From: Strongyloides papillosus
Lineage: Eukaryota; Nematoda; Chromadorea; Rhabditida; Strongyloididae
Direction of reading: 5' to 3'
NCBI GenBank assembly: GCA_005656395.1
Contig: SRSI01000060.1
Location: 620,001 to 684,000 of the forward strand
Length of the DNA: 64,000 nt
In this document: piece after piece, positions 39,123 through 51,739 of the stretch
Layout of the letters: the number at the start of each line of letters is the position of its first letter
Position numbering within the stretch: position 1 is the stretch's first letter
Program-made: the position numbers and the translations under genes
The notes under the pieces: model-generated
What the model was told of the DNA's origin: nothing
Database searches by the model: none
Seen by the model: only the letters and a program-made list of their open reading frames with translations

Positions 39123-41410
39123 ATGAATATGAATTTTGGATGGGCCAGTAAAATGGCAAAAAATGCTTTGCTCCAAGCTCAGCAAAAAATCGATCAAGTT
39201 CTAGAAATTACACCCGAGGAGGAAGAAGAAAATAGTGTTATTAATGATTCCTCATCACAAAAAGATATTAATATTTGTAATATTGATCAAGGGGAGGAGG
39301 AGTGTAATGAAGAGGTAAAAAATGCTGATGAAGAATCATTGTTGGTGTTTACACCATCAAATAGTTGGCATGTATGTCATAGTGAAGGCACTGTTGTTGA
39401 ATCAGAACCAAACCCTTCCCGTGATGAAGATACACCTGGTGCAGTATTAAATTTAGATAGTTCCCCTAGTACAGTATGTTAAAATATTTTTATTTTTTCA
39501 ATTTTTCAATTAAGATATCTCCAAATCACGATTCAGCATCCGTGATAAGAGAGGATTTAAATTTTATAAAAGACAATGCTGATCATGATGCATGGGAAAG
39601 TAATATTAGTTCTCCAGATAGAAAAAATAATGACCACTTTGAGACTGAGACTGTTGCCTCTAGTGATATAGAGGTAATAAAGCAGGCAGATGAATGGTCA
39701 TCGGTATCAGGTCCAGTACATAATGATAATTTTACCATTGTGCAAAACAGAATAGATAACGTGTTAAATCAAGTTGCCAACTCATCAGAACAAGTAAAAG
39801 AAATGGATACAATCATAAAAAATATGACCATTCAAATTGACATGCGGGATAGTAGAATAAATGAATTGACGCGCTTATCTAAGAAAGGTGAAAGTGAAAT
39901 TGGCATATTAAAGCAAAAAATTAAAATTATGGAGAAAGAGTTGAAAGAACATAATTTGTTGAAAAAAGCAAAAAATGAAAATGAAAAAATTATTAGTGAA
40001 TTAAAAGAGGAAGGAATGAAATTATCAGAAAAATTAGGACAGAAAGATAAGGAAATAAAAAAATTAAAGGCAATAAATCAGGAGAATGCCAATATTAAAG
40101 CAGAATTTCAACAGGTAACAGAAAGGGCAAATGATCTTACAAAGGCATTGGATATTAAAAATAATGAGATTAAGAACATTATTAATAAATATGAGGAGGA
40201 GTCAAAAAATGATAAAAGTGAAATAAATAATTTGCGTGATGAAGTAGAAAGTTTGAGGCAATCATGGAATTCTAAAGAAAATATGTACGAGACAAGAATG
40301 TGTGATATAGATGACTATAAAACACAACTAGAAGATGAAAGAAAAAATTTAAAGAAATTAAAGGAGAGACTTAAAGAAAGTCAATATGAGAATGAAGAAT
40401 TAAAAAGTAAATTGCAAGCAAGAGCAGAACAATCTGTATATGGTAAAGAAAATATAAATAAATAAATAATATAAAATGACATTTTAGATAATATTGATCT
40501 TACAAAGGCAATAGCAGAAATTGAAGACAATCTTAAAATGACAATAGTCTCTTTTGAAAATGAAAGACAACAATTTTTAGATAAAATTTCCGAATTAGAA
40601 AAAAGTTCAAATGAAAAAGAAGTTATGTATAAATCATTGGATAAAAGATATCAAACAGAAAAACTTAAAGTGAAAGACTTAGAAATAAAATTTGAAAAAA
40701 CAAAAGCTATTCTAAAATTAATTCCAGGTGTATTAGAAGATTTTGTTAAAACCACAACAATTTATAGGACAAATGACATTATTTGTAAAAAATTTTCACA
40801 TTTAGATAATATTATGTCACATTTACAAAAGAACGTCTCATTATTAAATAAAAAGTATGATTTGATAAAGGAAAGAAATAATGCTGTTTTGAATGCTGAA
40901 CAAAATATGGGTATAATAATGAATAATGAAAATTTAAATAAAAATAACATGAATGGTGTTTTTGATACAACAATCATTGATAAAAGTGATTTTATAAATG
41001 ATAAATCAGACAAAAGTGGTGATAGATCACTATCTCCAATTAGAATTGATTGGTATATAGGGGGATCATGTGAAAATTGTGATAATATGTATAAATATGT
41101 AAGTGATATAAAAGAGTTAGCAGATGCTTCATTGGCTAACAAAAGAACAATTATGACTCTTGAAGAGGAACTAAAAGTTCTTAAGGAGAAGTGTACTTTG
41201 CTAGAAGAAAAGGAAACGGAAAATAAAGTACTTTTGGATGAAGCATTACAAATGTTGGGTGAAAAAATAGAAACCATTGAGGAATTAAAACAAGACTTTA
41301 TTGATTTAGAAGAACAATATAAGCAAACGGTAATATTATTGAAATTCGTTTTTTACCCATTAATATAATCATTTTAGATGTTTGACTTATTGCAAAAAAT
41401 GTCTAGTTGA
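39123..41410 (+). CDS. TMF1-like golgin (long coiled coil)
   Basis: Exons are 39123-39473, 39515-40442, 40488-41329 and 41378-41410, with phases 0, 1 and 0, giving 717 residues. The N-terminus FGWASKMAKNALLQAQQKID is the conserved start motif of TMF/golgin proteins. An acidic, disordered part follows with DAWES and EWSSVSGP repeats. Heptad-rich coiled coil runs from about residue 190 to 430 and resumes after a Cys-containing linker (GGSCENCDNMYKYVSDIKE). The end (LQMLGEKIETIEELKQDFID, then LEEQYKQTMFDLL) resembles the TMF TATA-binding/Rab6-binding tail. The last exon is only 33 bases (MFDLLQKMSS). TMF1 tethers vesicles at the Golgi through Rab6. At 717 residues it is shorter than the human protein of about 1.1 kb codons. 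Confidence 0.72.
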
Positions 41411-43370
41411 AAAATGTGAAATAATTAACAAATGGGGCTCAAATATTGTAATATTAAAATATTAATATATTAAATTAAATCTTATATAGGTAGATATGAC
41501 ATTTTTAAACGATAAATTTTGTAATATATATTTATTTTATTTTCTATAAAATATAAAATTATGTAAAAAAATATTCTTTTTGGTGTCAAGAAATAATTTT
41601 ACGTATAAATGATTAGTTAATCATTTATCAAAAATATTTTTTCTTTTTATTGTTACATTAAATACAAAATCAATATGTTATTTAAAATAGATGTTTATTG
41701 TTAAATAATAATAAAAATCTAAATTGATAACAATTTTTATCTTTTAACCAATGTAATTAATATTTTTGGTTTGATATAAAAAAGTTTTTAATGTAAAACC
41801 AATCATTAGTTTTTTTACTCTTAGTAATATCATTCTTAGAAAAATTTATTACAGCATAAAAATTTCATCTAACAATGAACTTAAAAAAGTTAGATAATAC
41901 TTTTAGGTATGACATTCCAATAAATGTTTATAACAATTTAGATAAATATTTAGTAAATTTATCTATCAAATTTAAATGATTGCTTTAAATTCCTAAATAT
42001 CAAAGTCTGAAGATTACTATTTTTTTTCTTTCATTTATTGAATGATTAAAGTATTTTGAATTATGATTTAAATCTAATTATTACTTATTCCACATAATTT
42101 AATGTTTCTGAATTTAAAAAAATATGGCAAATGATGAATTTATTTTATTTTAGAAACCAATCTGTTTCGTTATCTATAGTTTGTCAGAATGGTAAAAGAG
42201 AATATTCTTGTGATTATTTTATTAAAAAGGAACATAGCATATTTCCTCTCAACAAAAATTAAAATCATTAGAATAAAAAAGTACTCTTACTGCATTTAAA
42301 GATTATATAAACATCTTTTCCCAGGATTCGAATTTGGATCAGGAAAATAGTATTGGTGGTAAATAAGAAAATTTAAACACAATTTATTCTATGTGATCTT
42401 TAAACCATTTTATTTTAATATATTTAAAGATATTTTTTATTTTAAAAAGGTATCGTCAAAAGTAAATATGCTTTGATATTCATTATTTTACAATACTTCT
42501 AATATATATTCAACATTAAACTTATTATATTGTCATTTGTTCTTAAGTTTATGTATTTGAAAGTATTTTACTAGTGATAAATGATTTCTGAAAAGAGTTA
42601 ACTTTTCTACATTTTAAAAAAATAACATAAAATTAAGATAAAATGTGACTAATAAAATAAAGCGTCAAAAATTACTCATAATATAATTTACTGTTACTCT
42701 GAAATTATAATTTTTAGCCAGCATGAATTAATTAAACAAATGAAAAACATTTCTCTATTTTATAATTGCAAAAACGGTTAATTTTTACAAAATCATAATT
42801 GTATATGTAATAAATATTTAGATATTTTTATAAAAACTAATCTCCAACATTCAAATAAAAAACATTATTCTTGTTAATATGCTTTTAAAATTATATTTGT
42901 GAAATTATTTGATAAAAAAAATAGATGTTTTTTTTTATAGAAATCATCTATAATTTAATTTTAGTTCAATGACATATGAATGATATATTAAGATCAAGTA
43001 ATTAAATTCTTGCTTGAATATTTGATTTTTTTAAAATTTTCAACATTAACATAAAAAAAAGCTTTTACAAATATTAATTTATAGTTTTTTAGATAATTTA
43101 TTGATTTCTAAAACGTCTCAACGTTTAAATTTATACCAAAATATAATTTAAAATCTTGAGATGTAATATTTATGGAACTGGAAAAAAAAGAAAGTTTAAA
43201 AGTACTTTTTTTTAACTCTGTAATTTCTATGATTAAAAGATGTTAGTTAATCAATTTTTATGGTCTTAATTTGGTAAACATTTTCCTTGATATATTTAAC
43301 AACATATTTTTAGTGAGGAGATTTTAAATATGATTTTAAAATTTTCATGGTTGAATGACTAAAAAATTTA
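41411..43370. other. AT-rich intergenic DNA
   Basis: No gene or repeat end is recognised between the TMF-like gene and the MITE cluster. Confidence 0.5.
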
Positions 43371-43533
43371 CACACAAAAAATGGGGAAACATTTTCGCGT
43401 AAAATGTAGTAAATTTTTCCCATCTAATAAAATTTGAATTTTCTCTATTTGCTACTAATTTCATCCCAATTATTTCTTACATATAAATTAAAGCAATAAT
43501 TGAAATAAGTTTTTATTTCTCTATTGTATTATT

Positions 43534-44490
43534 CACAGAAAAAAAAATGGGACATACATTTGGGTAAAATGTAGAAAATTTTCCTACCAAATAAAATTTA
43601 AATTTTCTTGATTTGCGACTAATTTTAACGCATTGATTTCGTACAAAAAAATAATACAATAATTAAAATAAATTTTTATCTTTATATTGTATTTTTTTTA
43701 TTTAAAAGCTTAAGTTATTTTTTACAATACATTTTAAAATACAATATTAAAATTTGACTTAATATAAGATTATAAATGCTTTTATAAAGAGTATTCATTG
43801 GCATTTGATAGTATTTTTTTTAATATTCTTCGATTGTGTGAATTACTATAAATTAGATTTTTATATAAAGTTATACGCATCCGATAACTCAACTTCTTTT
43901 ATACTGTTTTCCAATATTATTTTTAAAAGTCAAACTTATCAAAAGTTTTAAAACATTATGTATTTTGTTCATAATAAAAATAATTTTTAAATATTTTAAT
44001 TTAGATAAGAAAAATAGCGAACACTAAAATAATACACTATATTAATAACACTTCGTGCTGTTAAATAATTATTGCTTTTCGTCATTGTTGTTATGAAATT
44101 TCTACATTTCCATAATTATTGTTGTTAGTAAAATGTCTGAAATAACGATTTTTGCTAAAACGTTAACAACTTCAAACGAAATTGACTTTTAATAACTTAT
44201 TTTATAATTTATTATAAAAAATAAATAAGATTCTAAAATAAGTATAATATTTTTATAATTTCTAAGATTAAATGAATGTTACATTACTTGAAAATATTAA
44301 AAGTATATGTATTAGTAGAAAAACGGTCAAGTTTATGCGAACACCTATTTTTTTTGCGTCATTTAAAACATTTTTTTTGTCCCTTGATATTTCTAAAATT
44401 TGAATAAATTTTGACATTTTAAAATGGTGGGACATTTTTATTGCATTTTACGTAATAATGTCGAAATTTGTTACATTTTTCTTTTGTGTG
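43534..44490 (-). mobile_element. MITE-like element, copy 4 (nested in copy 3)
   Basis: It begins CACAGAAAAAAAAATGGGAC and ends, reverse complemented, CACACAAAAGAAAAATGTAA. It is 957 bp and has the same orientation as its host. The host sequence reads from CTATTGTATTATT before it into TTGTTATTTTAAAAATTAAG after it, which matches the uninterrupted arm of copy 2. No clear TA duplication survives. Confidence 0.75.
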
Positions 44491-45245
44491 TTGTTATTTT
44501 AAAAATTAAGTTGTTTTCAACAATACACTATAAAATAAAAGATTAAAATTTAATTTTATGTAAAATTATAAATGCTTTTACAAAAAATATTTATTAAAAT
44601 ATAATAGCATTTTTTTAAGTATATTTCAATAGATGGAATTATTATAAATTACAGTTTCTTGTAAAATTATACTCACGAGAAAAACCAAAATTTTTGTTAG
44701 AATGTCTTAAAAAGTCATATTTAATAATCAAACTTATGAAAAGTAGTAAAATAATATGAATTTTTATATACAGCAAAAAATAACTTTTACATATTTTAAT
44801 TTACAATAAGATCAAATACTAAGGTAATAGTTTTAATTATTAATATTTTGTGTGATTATAAAAATTTTTTGACTTTTCGTTATTATTAGTATGAATCTTT
44901 TAAATTTTTAAACTTATTGTTGTCAGTAGATAGCTTAGAAGAATGATTTTGTTAAAACTTAATAATTTTACAAGAAATTGAATTCTAACAACGCACTTCA
45001 TAGTATATTAGAAAATAAATTTGTTAAATCTTAAGATTAGCAAGATATGAAAAAATATCAAAATTAAATAAACGTTAAATTAACTCAAAATTTCATATAT
45101 TTATTTTTGTAAAAAAATGGTAAAATTTATGAGACAACATTATGTTTTTCGTCGTTTAAAACATATTTGTTTTTGTTTCATATTTTTAAAGTTCGAATAA
45201 AATTTAATTTTTTGAAATAAAAAGAAATTTTTTTTGCATTATTCA

Positions 45246-46196
45246 AACAGAAAAAAATGGGAAAAATTTCGACATTATTACATAAAATGCAATAAAAATT
45301 AACACCTGTTAAAAAAATCAACATTTATTCAAATTTTAAAATTATCAAGCGACAACAAAAAATGGTTAATACGATGAAAAATATTAGGTTGTCGCAAAAT
45401 TTTGCTGTTTTTTTACAAAATTGAATATGTTTTATATTTTAAGTAGTGTAACTTTATTTAATCTTAATGTTTTTGATATAATGCTAATCTTAGGATCTAG
45501 TTTTTTTTCTAATATACATGAAACATGTTGTTGGAAGTCAATTTCGTGTAAAGTTGTTAAGTATTAACAAAAATCATTGTCCTAAACAATTTACTAGCAA
45601 CAATAAAAATAAAAAATTCGTAATAATAATAACAAAAAACCAAAAATTATTATTTAACTATACACAACATTAATAATTAAAAATATTATTTTAGTATTTG
45701 TTCTTATATAAAGTTTAAATATGTAGAAGATATTTTTTACTATAGATAAAAATGCATATAATATTATAACTTTTTATAGATTTAATTTTTTAAATAGGGC
45801 CATTAAAAGTCATTAGAAAAATTTTTCGGCTTTTCAGAAGAGTGTAGTTTTATAATAAAAAGTGTAATTATTAATAAGTCAAACTATTAAAACTTATTAA
45901 CAGAAATATTTTGGTATGTTCAGAATTGTTTTTATAAAAGCGTTTATAATCTTACATAAAATTAAATTCTAATCCTATGTTTAAAAAAGTATTGTAGAAG
46001 ATAATCTATGTTTTAAAGTAACAATAATATAGTAAAAAATTGAAACTTATTTCAATAACTACTTAATTATTGCTTTAATTTTTAAGCACGATGTAATTGC
46101 GATAAAATTAGTCGTAAATTAAGAAAATTCAAATTTTGTTAGATGGGAAAAATTCATTCGATTTTACGCAAAAATGCTTCCCACTTTTTTTGTGTG
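45246..46196 (+). mobile_element. MITE-like element, copy 5 (nested in copy 3, opposite orientation)
   Basis: It starts near AACAGAAAAAAATGGGAAAA and ends CCACTTTTTTTGTGTG, about 951 bp. It follows copy 1 almost base for base over its whole length, including the subterminal TGGGAA/TTCCCA hairpins. It interrupts the terminal arm of copy 3 just after GCATTATT. Confidence 0.82.
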
Positions 46197-46241
46197 TGTT
46201 GAAAAACTCTCAAAATTTTTTCCTTATCTATTTTGTTTGTA

Positions 46242-47820
46242 CATATAAATAAAATTTATTAAAAATTATAAAAAATATAATTTATTCCATAAAGTCATCT
46301 TTTTATCACTGATATATTATCATGATTTATAAAATATATATTAATATCATCTTTAATTAAGAACAGCCATGTGTAAAATTCTTCTATTTGATAAAAAAAA
46401 AGTCATGTTTCTAATTTTGACTTTAATATTTGGTAAATATGTAAATTTAAAATTGCTATTTTCATTTAATCACTTTTTAAATGACCTCAACAATTCCACG
46501 AATATAATATTATATGTTTAATTCTTCTATCAGAACATTATTTTTAGAAATTCTAAGACACAAGTAATAACAGATTTTTAAAATTGTATTTTTTGATAAT
46601 GTAAAAGGTAGTAATTGATCACTGGGAATTTTTCCGCAACATCAAAAATCTTTTTTTATCATAATTATAGTGCACTTATTACGTAAAACTTATAAAAAAT
46701 CTTAAAAGGATATATAAAGAATTTCAATAGGTATAAAAATAACAAGAAAATTTGTAAAGAGTATTATAAAGTTTTTGTTTTATATTTAAAAGATTATACT
46801 ATTTTTGACAATTACAGTGTACAAATTTTAAAAGACTTATTAAAATAAAGTAGATGCTAGATTTAATCTGTTATTAATTTTAAAATAAATAAATTCTTTC
46901 TAAAACTAATATTTTAATCAGAAAACACCCTAATTACAATAAATAATGACATTTTTTTATAACAAATGAAGATAAATTATATAAAAGAAGTGTTTTATTC
47001 TCTTAAAAGTAATATAAATATTAAAGAATTAAAAATATGTCACATAAATAGAACCCACGTGTATCTTTTTTTTTCCATAACATTTATATATTATTGTCAT
47101 TGTATAATCAAAAAATTTGCAATTTGCTAACTTAAATCTTTTTATAAAAACATAACTTTCAGATTTCTTAAGTCTGAATTTTTGATTATTTTCGTACATT
47201 ATTGAAATAGTTTTTTTATGATAAATAGCTAAAATATCTGCCTTGTTTTTGTTATGTCCGTAGATTATTACTCATTTTTCTAAATAAACAATGCTACAAT
47301 TTTAGCTAACCAGTAAAATATAATTTTTTAAATTTAAAAAAATAAACAAACAGCCAATGTATAATTGAATTTCTAACTTAAATAAAGTTATTATTTCATT
47401 AATCGTTATTATAGCTGTATTTAATCTGACAAAATAATGTCTTCCAACTTTAGGTTAAACTTTTATAATATTTTACCTTAAAATCAAATTATTTTAACAA
47501 AACAATAGTTCGTATATTTAAGCAAGTATAGTAACTTTGACTCTAAAAAATATTATTATTATTGATCTTATATAAAAAATAGGAGACTAAACAATTGTAA
47601 TAGTTATAGATTTTTATGATTACAATTAAAAGTGAATTGGCTTGACATTTTTTTTAAATAAATTTTACAACCGCACAAAAATCTATGATACTTCCTTTAA
47701 TAAATATCAGTATTGGATAATTAATTTTCAGAAACAGTGAATTAGTTTGAATTTTAACAAATTCAATTTATATCAAGATTTTATTAATAGTGCATACAAA
47801 ATAAATAAAAAATACTACTA
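46242..47820. other. AT-rich intergenic DNA
   Basis: Nothing is recognisable between the MITE nest and the second mariner relic. Confidence 0.5.
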
Positions 47821-48534
47821 GATGGTAAACTTAATTTTGACCAGTGACATCTATTGGCAGTAAATATAAATTAACAAATACAAAACTTGCTGCCAATTTC
47901 ACGAGTGATTTTTTAGATAACTTCTGAAGTATACAAGTAGTTTCAAGCTATTTGTTAGTTGTTTATTTCTTGTTAGCCCATCTTAAATATGGAACGCTTG
48001 AAATTCCATTTTCGGCATTCACTTCTTTTGTTGTTTACGAGCTTTTAAAACCCAATTAAACAGTTACTGCTGAAGTCTACAAACGTCAACTGATCGCCTT
48101 AAATGATGAACTGTTGCGAAAAAGACCATCAATAGCGAGTAACAGGAGCAAAATCATAACTTTTGCATTATAACGCTCGGGCACATATCGCAAAAAAGTG
48201 TAAAAGAAACACTGTTGCAGCTTCATTGGGAAATCCTTCCGCACCCAGCGTACTCTCCAGACGTAGCGCCTTTTGATTACCATCTACCCAGATCGAAGCA
48301 GCACGACCTGGCTGGTACACGATTTAAAAATCTTGAAGAAGTGCGAAAATGGGCCGGTGATTGGATCGCTTTCAAACCCATGTCTCTTTATCGTGATGGT
48401 ATTGCAAAATTACCAGAAAGATGGGGAAAATTGTACAAAATAATGGACAATATTTTGATTAAATAGATTTATCAAATTGTTCTGAAATAATAGTTGATTT
48501 CACGGAAAAAATGATCAAAATTAAGTTTAACACC
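47821..48534 (+). mobile_element. second mariner relic with dead catalytic site
   Basis: The left end GATGGTAAACTTAATTTTGA and the reverse-complemented right end GGTGTTAAACTTAATTTTGA match at 20 of 23 positions (extended to 23). TA flanks both sides (47819-47820 and 48535-48536). The 714 bp interior keeps the C-terminal half of a mariner transposase with frameshifts and stops: AEVYKRQLIALNDELLRKRP (48070-48130), NARAHIAKK, then HPAYSPDVAPFDYHL, and KLPERWGKLYKIMD up to a stop near 48465. The motif usually read as HDNAR is HYNAR here (codon TAT at 48169-48171), so a catalytic Asp is lost. Its ends differ from the relic at 8311. Confidence 0.9.
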
Positions 48535-48536
48535 TA

Positions 48537-48988
48537 ATATATTTATACAGTATATACCCATTCGTACGAAAAGTATTAACATAAAAAATAAACATCTAAA
48601 TGTCCAAAAATATCTTGTGAGCCGTATAACTTCGAAATTTTACCAACCAAAAGCTAAATAATAAATAGCACTTAAAATGTCATATAGTAATGACGTCAAA
48701 AACAGTCAAACGGAAACTTATCTTTGATTAACTATAAGAACAATGAAGGTGAATACTATAAAATTTTAAAAAATAATTCAAAATTTAGTAATTCTTAAAT
48801 ATTTGAGAAATTTATATATATTTAATTTTAAAGTGTACTAAACTTTTGTTTAAAAATTTCAGCTCTACTATTTTATTCTTAAATTCATAAATCTTAAACT
48901 TTTAAATAAAAACCATTGTTTTAACGTAAAATAAATGATGGTAATAAAGTGAATATAAATTGTCTTAAATTGCTTTCTTGTTTATCAA
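48537..48988. other. AT-rich spacer
   Basis: Short intergenic DNA, probably holding the 3' end of the EH-domain gene. Nothing else is seen. Confidence 0.5.
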
Positions 48989-50517
48989 TTAAATGAGATC
49001 TTGGCTATTTGGAAAAGACGCAGGTTCATAAATTCCATCTTTGGTACTTTGAAATCTAACAAATGCTTTTCCAATATTCGGAATTTGATTGTTATCCAAA
49101 GCATTGATGCAAGCCGTCATGTAAGCTGTCCTGTCATCGATGTATGGTTTATATATTTTAAATTCATCAACCAAACTTAAAAGTCTATCATTGGAGTAGA
49201 GAGAATTTTTCTTTTTCAAATGATCATTTAAAGCTTGGATTAGGAAATCTCTCTCTGAAACAAGTTTATTTGTAAGCTCATATTTGCGTTGCTGTAAATC
49301 AGCAATAACTTGTTCCATTTCATTTTTATAGTCAACAACATTGTTTGTTATTTTGCGCATTCTTAATAAGTCAACTTTTTCTGTTTCAAGATGTTCCTTC
49401 TGTTTATCATAACTTCTCTTCAAATTCTCAAGATGTTCCTTCTTTTCATCAATCAATGCTTTTCCATCTTTTTGCCGTTGTTCAAGATTACGAATTTGAT
49501 TCTTTAATTCATTGGCACGTAACTTTACTCCATCACGTCTTTTAACAGCTTCCTCAATTTTTTGAAGATGTTCATTTAGTAGAATTTTATATGAATCACC
49601 ATCTCTTTTTAGTTGTGTCGCTGTTCTTGATAATTCAACATTTTGACAATTTAATGTCATTTTTTTCTCCTGAAACTCAGCTGTTGGATCACCAATTGGG
49701 ATTGCTCTTATACCTGGTACAAAAGCTGTTAATTTTGTTTCATATGTCTCCTTATTAAAGCCACTATTTCTTAGATTATCCCAAATAATTTTAAATGGAA
49801 ATACTTTGGTATTAGAAATTAAGTAACTTTGTACATTATCCTGAATATCTTGATTCGGCATTGTTAATGTTTTATGTATAAGTTCCATAATCGCAACAAA
49901 CTCGGGAAAATCATGATATCCATCTTTATCAAAATCTGTCAAGTAAAAATAATCTTCACAACATTTTGGAATCATAAAATTTCGAATTTTTGATGTTTGA
50001 TAGACATCCTCCTTCGTTATCTTTCCATCATTTTTATTTTTTGCATCAAAAATTGATTGGTATATTTGGAGGCGGTCTTGTGGTATTTTCCAATCTTCAT
50101 CTAGATATTTTGACACTGGAAAATCACATTTTAAATTTGGTTCATTTATTTCAGCGTTTGCTTGTTGAACAGCTGCAATTTTAAGAAATACAAAAAAACT
50201 ATGACGGTCAAAAAGACCATTAGGATTGAGACAAAAAGATGATATCTAAAAAAACATTTGATAAGTGGTAGAAAATATGTGAAATCTTACTCTTTCCCAA
50301 TCAGCACGATTCATATTAAATAATTTTGCTGCAACGAACAAAAAACAATCTGGTGGGTATCCTGGATGATCCTCAGGTATCTATAAAAAAAATTAATTTC
50401 ATGTCATTTTTTAAAAATCCTTACGCCATCAAAAAGAGATTGGTAAATGTCATAATTAGAGCTTCCCAAATCCTCGTCAGAAATATAATAAAAGTTTGGA
50501 ACAAATGGTACTTGCAT
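48989..50517 (-). CDS. EH-domain coiled-coil protein (Eps15/REPS/intersectin group)
   Basis: Exons are 50425-50517, 50291-50380 and 48989-50245, all phase 0, giving 479 residues. A first, degenerate EH-like module (about residues 20-95) contains FLFVAAKLFNMNRADWERIS and GLFDRHSFFVFLKIAAVQQ. The second, near 117-190, has a good EF-hand loop in YFYLTDFDKDGYHDFPEF followed by VAIMELI. Residues 250-410 form a coiled coil (LRANELKNQIRNLEQRQK). EH domains bind NPF motifs of endocytic adaptors. No DPF or NPF repeats, SH3 domains or ubiquitin-interacting motifs follow, so this is neither a full Eps15 nor a full intersectin. The first exon begins MQVPFVPNFYYISDEDLG. The gene starts 262 bases after the myosin light chain stop on the same strand. 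Confidence 0.72.
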
Positions 50518-50530
50518 TTTAAGTTTAATA

Positions 50531-50532
50531 CT
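50531..50532 (-). promoter_or_regulatory. candidate trans-splice acceptor AG for the EH gene
   Basis: On the minus strand, TTTTTTTTAG is followed by the 13-base leader TATTAAACTTAAA and the ATG at 50517. It lies about 250 bases after the upstream gene's stop, which is compatible with processing of a downstream operon gene. Confidence 0.4.
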
Positions 50533-50779
50533 AAAAAAAACACATAAAGGATAATTAAAATTTCAAAATATTAATAAAGGATTAAAAACCTAGCAACAAA
50601 TAAATAAACACATATCAAATAATTTATATTTTCTTAAATAATATAAATATACATTATAATGATATCTTTTTATTGTTTAAGCGAATGTTTATGGAGAATA
50701 TATTAAATTTTTGCTTATCTTTTCCGATTTAATTTAATGCTGAAAAATGATATATAATTATAAACTTTTCCCTAATACA

Positions 50780-51235
50780 TTAGCTTACATCAAAATCAAT
50801 TACTTTTCTAACAAAGTCGGCTATATAAATATTTCCTCTAGAATCTGCATGGCCATCAATTAATTTATCGACTTCATCATCAGCAAGGCGTTCGCCTAAT
50901 GTTGTCAATATATGACGAAGTTCAGCAACTTTTATCATGCCATTACCTTCTTTATCAAAATGAGATAAACCTTCGATAATTTCTTCCATTGATACGGGAT
51001 TGGATGATTTGCGGGCAATTTGATAGGAATAAAGGAAATCTTCATAACTTATTCTTTCATCGGGAGACTTGTAATAGGAGGTATATTTATGAATCTCACT
51101 TTCCGTTGGACTTAAATCAAGAGCCCTTAAAACATCACCTAGTTGCTTTACATAAATTTTTTCATCTCCAATAGTATCGTATGAGTTGAACACCTCACGG
51201 ACATCGGAAGTATTATCATAAACATTATCTGACAT
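50780..51235 (-). CDS. myosin essential light chain (calmodulin superfamily)
   Basis: A single exon of 151 residues. It has the light-chain layout: a first EF-hand-like region ([20 protein letters not shown], then [17 protein letters not shown]), a central linker ([13 protein letters not shown]), a third EF-hand ([18 protein letters not shown]) and the invariant helix [20 protein letters not shown] degenerate fourth hand contains GNIYIADFV. Calcium loops are mostly incomplete, as usual for essential light chains, which clasp the myosin neck rather than sense calcium. Worm MLC-3 is the likely counterpart. The frame ends in DFDVS. A donor-like GTAAGC at the last codons could instead splice to an exon reading His then stop. 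Confidence 0.85.
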   Translation of the reverse strand: MSDNVYDNTSDVREVFNSYDTIGDEKIYVKQLGDVLRALDLSPTESEIHKYTSYYKSPDERISYEDFLYSYQIARKSSNPVSMEEIIEGLSHFDKEGNGMIKVAELRHILTTLGERLADDEVDKLIDGHADSRGNIYIADFVRKVIDFDVS

Positions 51236-51240
51236 TATGC

Positions 51241-51242
51241 CT
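51241..51242 (-). promoter_or_regulatory. candidate trans-splice acceptor AG for the myosin light chain
   Basis: On the minus strand, GATATTTTAG is followed by the five-base leader GCATA and ATG. Confidence 0.45.
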
Positions 51243-51739
51243 AAAATATCAACAATTAATCATATGTAAATTTTATATTTCTAAATATTAATAAATATGT
51301 GTCGTTGGTAACAAAATAATAAACAATTAAAAAGACAAATGGTAATGGTAATGATAAAATAAATGTATGTACAAAAAAGGATAAGAATAATTAACAAATA
51401 TTGTTTACTTACTTATCTGTTGTCAATATAATATTGCATAGTAAACATCTTTCCAATAGCGAATATGTTACAAAGTTTCATTCATAAAAAAGTTATTCCA
51501 ATACAACATATTAGAAATAAAAAATTTTAAAGCAAATTATTTTAATATTTAAAACTTTTGAGCAAAAAATTAAATAAAAATATAATAAAAAATGTAAATT
51601 TATTTAAAATTAGAAACAAATATGATATCTTTTATCTATAATAATTCTAAAAGTATATAATATTATTCTGTATATGGTAAGAAAGTTAGTATATTTTACA
51701 GGGATGAATGTTCTTAAATATGTTTATAAGAATAAATGA

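Larger units (their letters stand above)
43371..46239 (-). mobile_element. MITE-like element, copy 3 (host copy with two nested insertions)
   Basis: The left end is CACACAAAAAATGGGGAAAC, flanked by TA (43369-43370). The element resumes at 44491 after copy 4 and again at about 46197 after copy 5, where AAACTCTCAAAATTTTTTCC matches the terminal part of the family. It ends near 46239, followed by TA (46240-46241). Removing the two insertions leaves about 961 bp, the same as the other copies. It has no coding frame and is the oldest of this nest. Confidence 0.78.
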
